Assembly: GCA_963731745.1 (NCBI GenBank)
Contig: CAVSWT010000011.1
Span: 229,765-293,764, forward strand
Length of the DNA: 64,000 nt
From: CAVSWT01 sp963731745
GTDB taxonomy: Bacteria > Bacteroidota > Ignavibacteria > Ignavibacteriales > Ignavibacteriaceae
Reading direction: 5' to 3'
Shown here: positions 55,783-63,368 of the stretch, in pieces
Layout: each line of letters begins with the position of its first letter
How positions within the stretch are numbered: the first letter of the stretch is position 1
Program-made: the position numbers and the translations under genes
Notes under the pieces: generated by a model
What the model saw: the letters and a program-made list of their open reading frames with translations, nothing else
Told to the model about the DNA's origin: nothing
The model's database searches: none

Positions 55783-57753
55783 ATGAGTCAAACTTTAATT
55801 GAAAAAATAGCTCAAAAATATGCCGTTGGATTAAGTAAAAATCATGAGGTTCACAGCGGAGATTATCTTTCCATAAAGCCTGCCTATGTGATGACGCATG
55901 ATAATACAGGCGCAGTAATTCCAAAATTTAAAAGCATTGGAGCTGAAAAAATTGCAAATCCAAGACAAGTAGTCTTTGCATTGGATCATAATGTTCAAGA
56001 TAAAAGTGAAAAAAATTTAGAAAAGTATAAAAAGATAAAAGACTTCGCCAAACAAATGGGAGTTGATTTTTATCCAGCCGGAAGAGGAATCGGACATCAA
56101 ATAATGTGTGAAGAAGGTTATGCTTTCCCAGGAACTATGGCAGTTGCTTCCGACAGCCATTCAAATATGTACGGCGGATTAGGATGTTTAGGAACTCCAA
56201 TTGTAAGAACGGATGCTGCGGCTATTTGGGCTACAGGAAGAACATGGTGGCAGGTTCCTCCGATTGCAAAAGTTATTTTAAAAGGAAAGCTAAGACCTGG
56301 AATTACCGGCAAAGATGTTATCATTTCTCTTTGCGGAAAATTTAATAATGATGAAGTGCTTAATCATGCAATCGAATTCACAGGCGAAGGAGTTAAACAT
56401 TTATCAATTGCAGAAAGATTAACAATAGCAAATATGACCACTGAATGGGGAGCTTTAGCCGGAGTATTTCCAATTGATGAAACTACAATTGAATGGTTAA
56501 TAAGAAGAGATGAAGTTATTTCAGCTCGGGGTTTAGAAGGAGTTACTTCTGATGCGGATGGAAAAGGAAAACACCCCCGAATAAATCAAAAAACAATCTC
56601 ACATCTTGAGAAAAATAAAGTCGAAGCTGATAAAGATGCATTTTATTCTAAAGAACTTGTCATTGATTTAAATTCTGTACAGCCGACAGTAGCAGGTCCA
56701 AATAATGTTAAAACTATTACTTCCCTTTCAAAAATAAAAGCTCAAGATGTAAAAATTAATAAAGCATATCTAGTTTCATGTGTCAATAGCAGATTAAACG
56801 ATATTAGAGAAGCGGCTGCAATAGTTAGAGGAAAGAAAGTTGCGCAAGGAGTTGAATTTTATATTGCCGCCGCTTCCAGCGAAATACAAGCAGAATGTGA
56901 ACGTAATGGTGATTGGCAGGCTTTAATTCAAGCTGGCGCGAAACCGTTGCCGCCAGGGTGCGGACCTTGTATCGGTTTAGGAACGGGACTTTTGGAAGAT
57001 GGTGAAGTTGGAATTTCCGCAACCAACAGAAACTTCAAAGGAAGAATGGGTTCTCCAAATGCTCAGGCATATTTAGCTTCTCCCGCGGTTGTTGCTTCAT
57101 CAGCCATTTCTGGGAAAATTGATTATGCATGGGAATACTGTCCTGTTGAAATTGAAGGTTCAATAAAAATACACCAAAGAAAAAACGGGAAAGCAAAATC
57201 ATTAGTAGAAATAATAAAAGGATTTCCAAAATCAATTGAGGGCGAAATTATTTTCTGTCATCAGGATAATTTGAATACAGATGGGATTTATCCTGGTAAA
57301 TACACTTACGTTGATGATTTCACTCCGCAGCAGCAAGCTGGAGTTGTAATGGAAAATTATGATCCTGAATTTAAAAACATTGCTCAAGAAGGTGATCTGT
57401 TAATAGGCGGATTTAATTTTGGAACCGGAAGTTCACGCGAGCAGGCAGCAACGGCATTAAAATACAAAGGGATAATATTAGTTATTGCCGGCTCATTCAA
57501 TGAAACCTATAAACGTAATGCTTTAAACAATGGTTTCCTTTTGCTTGAATGTCCTGAATTAGTAGATGATTTAAAAAATAAATTTGGTAAAGAGAAATTA
57601 ACTGTAAAAACCGAGAGCAATGCAAAAATTGATTTTACAGATTCAATAATAACATTTAATAAAAAGACATATTCGTTTAGCTCAGTTGGTAAAGCCGCCC
57701 AAGAACTTATTGTTGATGGCGGATTGGAAGAATGGGTTAAGAAGAACATTTAA
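55783..57753 (+). CDS. Aconitate hydratase
   Basis: ATG 55783 follows AGGAG; the upstream open codons are repeat sequence. 656 aa. Domain landmarks: HVQDKSEKNLEKY, FYPAGRGIGHQIMCEEGYAF, GTMAVASDSHSNMYGGLGCL, then the Fe-S cysteines in LVSCVNSRLNDIREAA and PPGCGPCIGLGTG. The swivel domain has IGGFNFGTGSSREQAATAL. This is a full-length aconitase/homoaconitase of the shorter (~650 aa) type. It interconverts citrate and isocitrate, matching the dehydrogenase and citrate lyase genes around it. Confidence 0.93.
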   Translation: MSQTLIEKIAQKYAVGLSKNHEVHSGDYLSIKPAYVMTHDNTGAVIPKFKSIGAEKIANPRQVVFALDHNVQDKSEKNLEKYKKIKDFAKQMGVDFYPAGRGIGHQIMCEEGYAFPGTMAVASDSHSNMYGGLGCLGTPIVRTDAAAIWATGRTWWQVPPIAKVILKGKLRPGITGKDVIISLCGKFNNDEVLNHAIEFTGEGVKHLSIAERLTIANMTTEWGALAGVFPIDETTIEWLIRRDEVISARGLEGVTSDADGKGKHPRINQKTISHLEKNKVEADKDAFYSKELVIDLNSVQPTVAGPNNVKTITSLSKIKAQDVKINKAYLVSCVNSRLNDIREAAAIVRGKKVAQGVEFYIAAASSEIQAECERNGDWQALIQAGAKPLPPGCGPCIGLGTGLLEDGEVGISATNRNFKGRMGSPNAQAYLASPAVVASSAISGKIDYAWEYCPVEIEGSIKIHQRKNGKAKSLVEIIKGFPKSIEGEIIFCHQDNLNTDGIYPGKYTYVDDFTPQQQAGVVMENYDPEFKNIAQEGDLLIGGFNFGTGSSREQAATALKYKGIILVIAGSFNETYKRNALNNGFLLLECPELVDDLKNKFGKEKLTVKTESNAKIDFTDSIITFNKKTYSFSSVGKAAQELIVDGGLEEWVKKNI

Positions 57754-57770
57754 TAAATTAAAATAATCTA

Positions 57771-57808
57771 ATTATGGAAAAATCAATCTCAAGAACAATC
57801 TTAGAATT
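57771..57808 (+). repeat. Direct repeat copy 1 (duplicated PrpD gene start)
   Basis: 38 bp containing ATGGAAAAATCAATCTCAAG, identical at 37 of 38 positions to 58841-58878. It encodes MEKSISRTILEL and then runs into a stop at 57825, a dead remnant of the PrpD start left of the inserted gene. Confidence 0.9.
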
Positions 57809-57829
57809 ATTGAATAGTATATTTTGAAA

Positions 57830-58816
57830 ATGGAAAACAAAGGCGAAATAATTATTTATAAATCCGGCAAGGATGTAAATCTGGAGGTTAAACTTAAAGA
57901 AGAAACTGTTTGGCTTAACCAGACTCAAATGGCTCATTTATTTCAAAAAACCAAGCAAAATATAAGTTTACACATAAATAACATTTTTAAAGAAGGCGAA
58001 TTATCACGTAATTCAGTTGTCAAGGATTACTTGACAACTGCTTCAGATAGTAAAAATTATTTAACACAATATTATAATCTTGATGTAATCATCTCTGTCG
58101 GTTATCGTGTCAAATCAAAAAGAGGAACACAATTCCGTATCTGGGCTAATAAAATATTAAAAAACTACCTAGTTAATGGCTACGCACTTAATCAAAAACG
58201 CCTAATAGAAACAAGCCAAAAGCTAAATGAAGTAACCGAAAATCTTAAGCTACTTGGCAGAATTGTGAAAGAACAGAAGTTAAGTGAAAATGAGAATCTC
58301 GCCTTCCTTAATTTGATAAGCGATTACGCATTTGCCCTTGATCTCCTTGACAAATATGACCACCAAAAAATTGAAGATATTAAGGGAGTAGGTAAATCGG
58401 TTTATAAAATTAAACTTACAGAAATTTTAGAAGCGCTGGAAAAATTTAAGCTAGAAACCAATGCTTCGGATTTATTCGCAAAACCAAAAGACAAATCATT
58501 TGAGAGCTCTCTCGAAACAATTTATCAGACATTTAATGGGAAAGAGCTTTACCCATCACTTGAAGATAAAGCTGCTCATCTTCTTTATTTTGTAGTAAAA
58601 AATCATTCATTTGTAGATGGCAATAAAAGAATAGGAGCTTTTCTGTTTATCTATTACTTAAATAAAAATAATTTTCTTATAACCGAGGAAGGAATTCGGA
58701 AAATTAGTAATGAAACTCTCGTAGCGCTAACAATAATGATAGCAGAAAGCAATCCCAAAGAAAAAGCACTTGTAGTTAAACTAATAAAACATTTATTAAA
58801 AATGGGTAATCAATAA
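57830..58816 (+). CDS. RhuM-Fic fusion protein (putative Fic/Doc toxin-like AMPylase)
   Basis: The start is ATG 57830. 328 aa. The N-terminal ~120 residues are RhuM-like: ETVWLNQTQMAHLFQKTKQN, ISLHINNIFKEGELSRNSVV and ISVGYRVKSKRGTQFRIWAN. The C-terminal ~140 residues form a Fic/Doc fold with the active site NHSFVDGNKRIGAFLFIYYL (HxFxDGNKRxG). Fic proteins transfer AMP or phosphate to targets. No antitoxin gene is adjacent. It is embedded between aconitase and PrpD and flanked by 38-bp direct repeats, so it was probably acquired as a unit. Confidence 0.9.
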   Translation: MENKGEIIIYKSGKDVNLEVKLKEETVWLNQTQMAHLFQKTKQNISLHINNIFKEGELSRNSVVKDYLTTASDSKNYLTQYYNLDVIISVGYRVKSKRGTQFRIWANKILKNYLVNGYALNQKRLIETSQKLNEVTENLKLLGRIVKEQKLSENENLAFLNLISDYAFALDLLDKYDHQKIEDIKGVGKSVYKIKLTEILEALEKFKLETNASDLFAKPKDKSFESSLETIYQTFNGKELYPSLEDKAAHLLYFVVKNHSFVDGNKRIGAFLFIYYLNKNNFLITEEGIRKISNETLVALTIMIAESNPKEKALVVKLIKHLLKMGNQ

Positions 58817-58840
58817 CAATAAAACAATTTAACAATTCAA

Positions 58841-58878
58841 ATTATGGAAAAATCAATCTCAAGAACAATCTCAGAATT
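58841..58878 (+). repeat. Direct repeat copy 2 (start of PrpD gene)
   Basis: Partner of 57771-57808. This copy begins the full PrpD-like reading frame at 58844. Confidence 0.9.
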
Positions 58879-60277
58879 TGCAGTAAATCTTAAATACAGC
58901 GATCTGCCAAAAGAAGTCATTCACGAAGTAAAAAGATATTTGTATGATTCAATTGGGTGTGCTTATGGGGCGTACAGTACAAAAGATGTAAATATTCTTA
59001 CGAGACATTTACAAAAATATAGAAGGGAAACCGGAAGCTACTTTAATTGGATTTGGTGAAAAGCTTCCTGCAGTTAATGTTACTCTTGTTAATTCTTTAA
59101 TGATTCGAGCTTTGGATTTCAATGATATCTATTGGAAAGAAGATCCTTCTCACCCTTCTGATTTAATTCCTGCTGCATTAGCTGTAGGAGAACTTGTTAA
59201 TGCTTCAATGGAAGATGTAATTACTGCAATTGTTTTAGCTTATGAATTTGAACAAAGGCTCTGTGAATTTGCTGTACCAGGAATTCGTGAACGTAAATGG
59301 CATCACGCAACACTAACACAATTTGTTTCACCAATTGTTGCCGGAAAACTTTTAGGATTAACTGTTGATCAAATGGTGAATGCAATTGGAATAAGCGGAA
59401 GTCATAATCATACAATCGGCTGTCCGACTGCCGGCAAATTAACAATGATGAAAAACACCGTTGATCCAATGGCTGTGCAATCCGGAGTATTTGCGGCTTT
59501 GATGGCTCAAAAAGGTTACAGCGGAACTGAGGCCGTCTTTGAGGGCAAAGAAGGTTTTATGGATTGCTTCTTTGGCTATAACACAAAGGAGCAAAAAATT
59601 GATGCAGTAAAAATGAAAGGCAGAGACGCGGTAACAGAATGGAAATGGAATATTCAAGAGTTAATCGGCGGACTTGGAGAAAAATACAAAATTATGGAAT
59701 GCGGAATGAAGGCATTTCCGACAGAGGCATTAACTCACACTCATATTTCTGCAGTGTTAAATGTTGTTACAAAAAATAATATTACTTATGATCAAATTGA
59801 ATCTGTTACTTTAACTACGCTGGCGCAAGCTTATGATATTCTTTTTGATCCGCATAAATACAGACCTGAATCACGAGAAACTGCAGATCATTCACTCCCA
59901 TACTGTATTGCTTGTGCTTTAGTAGATCACAAAATTACAACCCAATCATTCTCAGATGAAAAAATGAAAGACCCGAAAATCTGGGAAGTGATTGATAAAA
60001 TAAAAGGTAAACCTTCGACTGAATTTGAGAAAATGTTTCCGGCAAACAGCCTTCAAAAGCTGTTATAGAAACAAAAGATGGGAAAGAATTTTCGGAATAT
60101 CTAGAATATCCTAAAGGAGATCCAAGAGAGCCAATGACAATTGAAGATCTTGATAATAAATTTAATTCTCTTTCAGCAAATATTTTATCAAGTTCAAAAC
60201 AGAAAGAAGTAAAAGACACAATCTTTAATTGTGAAAAACTTAGTACACAAGAATTCATGAAAGCATTAGTTATCTAA
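58844..60277 (+). pseudogene. MmgE/PrpD family protein (2-methylcitrate dehydratase-like), two frameshifts
   Basis: Frame 1 (58844-59059) gives SISRTISEFAVNLKYSDLPK and YLYDSIGCAYGAYSTKD. After a break at ~59028-59040, frame 2 reads IGFGEKLPAVNVTLVNSLMI, RALDFNDIYWKEDPSHPSDL and on to 60068. After a second break at ~60040-60050, frame 3 reads AVIETKDGKEFSEYLEYPKG to the TAA at 60277. Joined, it is ~477 aa, a normal MmgE/PrpD length. The family includes 2-methylcitrate dehydratase and cis-aconitate decarboxylase, so a citrate- or aconitate-type substrate fits the operon. Both breaks are single-base type and may be sequence errors. Confidence 0.85.
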
Positions 60278-60280
60278 ATT

Positions 60281-60358
60281 GTCATTTCGAACGAGTCATC
60301 GAGAGAGAAATCTTTTATATGATTTACAGTTAAGATTTCTCCCTCTGGTCGAAATGAC
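60281..60358. repeat. Palindromic GTCAT...ATGAC element A
   Basis: GTCATTTCGA (60281-60290) and TCGAAATGAC (60349-60358) are perfect 10-bp inverted termini. Inside, GAGAGAGAAATCTT and AAGATTTCTCCCTC pair with one mismatch. The 78-bp unit lies 3 bp after the PrpD stop codon and looks like a non-autonomous mobile palindrome. Confidence 0.8.
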
Positions 60359-60451
60359 CAATAGATATAATTAATGATAGAAATGTTGAGCAAATCATTA
60401 ATTACTTGCTTTAAACTAAAATGTGAAAATTGAAGCATAAGAGAAAATAAT

Positions 60452-61678
60452 ATGAGTAAAAATAAAATCTTAAAATCATCAGCTGGTAAGCGCGGAGAAT
60501 CCGTTAAATCAGACTGCTATATTGAAATAAAATTGAAAGATTCAGGCGGAATAAAAATAAAACTTAAAAGTAAAGTTGAATCAATGTACGGCGATTCTAT
60601 AAAGAATGAAATAATTGAAATGTGCAATTACTTCAATATTAAAAATGCTGAAGTATTAATTGAAGATACTGGTGCCCTTCCCTTTGTAATCGCAGCAAGA
60701 TTTGAATTGGCTTTTAAAAAATTATTCCCTAATTCAAAAAAAGAATTTCTACTATCATTTAACAAAAAAAATAGTTATAAAACTTCAAAAGACAAATTAC
60801 GAAGAAGCAGATTATATCTTCCCGGCAATGAACCAAAGTTTTTTATGAATGCCGGACTTCATAATCCAGATGGAATTATACTCGACCTTGAAGACAGCGT
60901 TGCCCCGAGCGAAAAAGAATCAGCACAATTAATTGTTAGAAATGCACTTCGTTCGGTTGATTTTTATGGAGCCGAAAGAATGGTTCGTATTAACCAATTG
61001 CCTCGAGGTCTTGATGATTTGAAATTTATTGTTCCGTATAATATTCATGTAATCTTAATTCCTAAATGCGAATCTGCAAATCAGGTTCAGCAAGTTGAAA
61101 AGAAAGTTGAAGAGTTAAAAAAGCAGTATGAAGTAACGAATGAAATATTTTTCATGCCCATAATTGAAAGTGCTTTGGGAATAATTAAAGCTTATGAAAT
61201 TGCTTCGGCATCAAAACAAATTTGTGCTTTGGCTATCGGACTTGAAGATTACACTGCTGATTTGGGAACTCAAAGAACAAATGAAGGAAGAGAATCTTTC
61301 TTTGCAAGAAGCATGATTGTAAATGCTGCTAAGGCGGCCGGCATCCAACCAATTGATACTGTTTTTTCTGATGTCAGCGATATGGAAGGCTTGAAAGCTA
61401 GTATCATCGAGGCAAAATCGCTTGGCTTTGAAGGCAAAGGATGTATTCATCCACGCCAAATAAAAGTTGTGCACGAAGCTTTTGCTCCAACAACAGAAGA
61501 AATAGAAAAAGCACAAAAGATTGTAAACGCATTTGAGGAAGCTCAAAAGAAAGGACTTGGAGTAGTTTCTCTTGGCAGTAAAATGATTGATCCGCCGGTT
61601 GTGAAAAGGGCGCTAAAGATAATTGAACTTGCTAAATTAAACCGTCATGCTGAACTTGATTCAGCATCTAAATCATAA
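60452..61678 (+). CDS. Citrate lyase acyl-carrier/beta-subunit fusion (CitD-CitE)
   Basis: 408 aa. Residues ~1-95 match CitD, the citrate lyase acyl carrier protein: AGKRGESVKSD aligns with AGTLES-GD of E. coli CitD, placing the prosthetic-group Ser at about 17. VESMYGDSIKNEIIE and VLIEDTGALPFVIAARFELA follow as in CitD. Residues ~110-400 are CitE (HpcH/HpaI fold): SRLYLPGNEPKFFM, GIILDLEDSVAPSEKESAQL, IGLEDYTADLGTQRTNEGRE and GCIHPRQIKVVHEAF. The last ten residues (HAELDSASKS) are encoded by a palindromic repeat. CitD and CitE are usually separate genes. Confidence 0.85.
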   Translation: MSKNKILKSSAGKRGESVKSDCYIEIKLKDSGGIKIKLKSKVESMYGDSIKNEIIEMCNYFNIKNAEVLIEDTGALPFVIAARFELAFKKLFPNSKKEFLLSFNKKNSYKTSKDKLRRSRLYLPGNEPKFFMNAGLHNPDGIILDLEDSVAPSEKESAQLIVRNALRSVDFYGAERMVRINQLPRGLDDLKFIVPYNIHVILIPKCESANQVQQVEKKVEELKKQYEVTNEIFFMPIIESALGIIKAYEIASASKQICALAIGLEDYTADLGTQRTNEGRESFFARSMIVNAAKAAGIQPIDTVFSDVSDMEGLKASIIEAKSLGFEGKGCIHPRQIKVVHEAFAPTTEEIEKAQKIVNAFEEAQKKGLGVVSLGSKMIDPPVVKRALKIIELAKLNRHAELDSASKS

Positions 61679-61706
61679 TAAGATTCCGAAACAAGTTCGG
61701 AATGAC
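61644..61706. repeat. Palindromic GTCAT...ATGAC element B, overlapping the CitDE 3' end
   Basis: Terminal GTCAT/ATGAC enclose two hairpins: GCTGAA/TTCAGC (61649-61665) and TTCCGAA/TTCGGAA (61684-61702). The element contributes the stop codon and C-terminal residues of the upstream gene. It shares its termini with element A. Confidence 0.85.
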
Positions 61707-61724
61707 AAAATAAATTGAACAAAA

Positions 61725-63281
61725 ATGAAATTAATAAAAAACAAAGCAAACAGATTAGTCCCTGATGAGATCAATGGGCAAAAACAAATTCCCTTTCAAG
61801 GAGTTGATAAATATAAACCAGAAGGGACCAAAGCTAAACCGCCAGTTAGAAGTTGTATTGATTATCCATCAGATGGAAATAAAGTTGTTAAAACTTTGAA
61901 AGAGGCTTTAAAGAAAGCCGGACTTAAAGATGGGATGACAATTTCAACACACCATCATTTGCGTAATGGCGATGTTTTAACAAATATCCTTTTTGATACC
62001 ATAAAAGAAATGGGAATCAAAAACATCCGTTGGTTTCCGAGTGCTTCATTTCCTGTTCATCAGCATTTAATAAAATATCTTGAAGATGGAACAATTCATC
62101 ATATTGAAGGAAGCATGAACGGACCTTTGGGCAGATTTACAACTGAAGGGAAAATGAAAGGTGTTGGGGTTTTACGTTCACACGGCGGAAGATATCAGTC
62201 AGTTCAGGATGGAGAAGTTCATATTGACATTGCAGTAATTGCTGCCCCGACCGCAGATACATTTGGAAATGCAAATGGAGTAAATGGAAAATCAGCTTCC
62301 GGTTTAATTGGATTTGCTCTTGCAGATTCGGAATATGCTGATAGAGTAATTGTTGTTACCGATAACCTTGTCCCCTTCCCCTGTATCCCATGGCAGATAC
62401 AAGGAAACAACATTGACTTTGTTGTTGAAATAGATTCGCTTGGCGATTCTGCTAAAATTGTATCCGGCACAACTGAAATTACAAAATCACCGGATAGACT
62501 TTTAATAGCAGAATATGTAGCACAGTTTATTGATGAAGTTGGGATAATGAAAGATGGCTTTTCTTTTCAAGCCGGATCGGGCGGGACAAATTTAGCTTTT
62601 GTTCTTTACTTAAAAGAAAGAATGAAAGCAAAAAATGTTAAAGCAAGATTTGTCCGCGGCGGAAGCACTAAATATCTCGTTCAGCTATTAGAAGAAGGAT
62701 TGACCGATTACATCCTAGATGGACAAACGTTTGATCTTGAAGGTGTAAGAAGCATGAGAGAAAATCCGAATCATGTTAATACAAGTCCGTTTACAAGCTA
62801 CAACTTTCACGGAAAAGGAAACTTTGCTTCTATAGTTGATGCAGCAGTTTTAGGTGCTACAGAAGTAGATGTTCATTTTAACGGTAATGTTGTTACCCAC
62901 AGTGATGGTTATCTACTTCACGGTATCGGCGGCTGGCAAAATTGCCTTTATTCAAAGTGCACTATACTTGCTATTCCTTCCTTCAGAGATAGAATTCCGG
63001 TTATCGTTGATGAAGTAACCACTCTTTGCGGCCCCGGCGAATTGATTGATGTTATAATCACAGAAAGAGGAATTGCAATTAATCCAAAGAGAAAAGATTT
63101 ATTAAGGGCTGTAAAAAATTCCTCACTCCCAATAAAAACTATTCAAGAAATTAAAAAAGAAGTTGATGAAATCTGTGGCGGCGTTCCATCTAAACCAAAA
63201 GTAAATAAAGAAAAAGTCATAGCCGTGGTTAAATGGGTGGATGGAACTGTTTTAGATTCTGTTTTTCAGATTGAAAAATAA
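61725..63281 (+). CDS. citF: Citrate lyase alpha subunit (citrate CoA-transferase)
   Basis: 518 aa, the expected length. STHHHLRNGDVLTNILFDTI, GPLGRFTTEGKMKGVGVLRS, HGGRYQSVQDGEVHIDIAVI, FFxAGSGGTNLAF-like FQAGSGGTNLAFVLYLKERM and IGGWQNCLYSKCTILAIPSF are CitF features. CitF moves the acyl-carrier thioester from acetate to citrate, and CitE then cleaves it to oxaloacetate. It follows the CitD-CitE gene by 46 bp, giving all three functional parts of the lyase. The ligase and prosthetic-group genes (CitC, CitX, CitG) are not within view. Confidence 0.93.
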   Translation: MKLIKNKANRLVPDEINGQKQIPFQGVDKYKPEGTKAKPPVRSCIDYPSDGNKVVKTLKEALKKAGLKDGMTISTHHHLRNGDVLTNILFDTIKEMGIKNIRWFPSASFPVHQHLIKYLEDGTIHHIEGSMNGPLGRFTTEGKMKGVGVLRSHGGRYQSVQDGEVHIDIAVIAAPTADTFGNANGVNGKSASGLIGFALADSEYADRVIVVTDNLVPFPCIPWQIQGNNIDFVVEIDSLGDSAKIVSGTTEITKSPDRLLIAEYVAQFIDEVGIMKDGFSFQAGSGGTNLAFVLYLKERMKAKNVKARFVRGGSTKYLVQLLEEGLTDYILDGQTFDLEGVRSMRENPNHVNTSPFTSYNFHGKGNFASIVDAAVLGATEVDVHFNGNVVTHSDGYLLHGIGGWQNCLYSKCTILAIPSFRDRIPVIVDEVTTLCGPGELIDVIITERGIAINPKRKDLLRAVKNSSLPIKTIQEIKKEVDEICGGVPSKPKVNKEKVIAVVKWVDGTVLDSVFQIEK

Positions 63282-63368
63282 ATTAATATTTAAATTATAT
63301 TAGATAATAATTTTATTAAGATTAATAGTAAAAGGGATAAATTAATAATTAAACTTTAGGGGGTAAAA

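Noticed and set aside
57830..58816. A complete toxin-antitoxin pair around the RhuM-Fic gene
   Set aside because: No small partner gene is present on either side; only the duplicated PrpD start lies upstream.
2645..60050. Programmed ribosomal frameshifting as an explanation of split genes
   Set aside because: No common slippery heptamer or downstream structure is seen, shifts go in both directions, and the genes are unrelated.
60452..61678. Malyl-CoA or citramalyl-CoA lyase assignment
   Set aside because: The CitD-like N-terminal domain and the adjacent citF make a citrate lyase complex the better reading.
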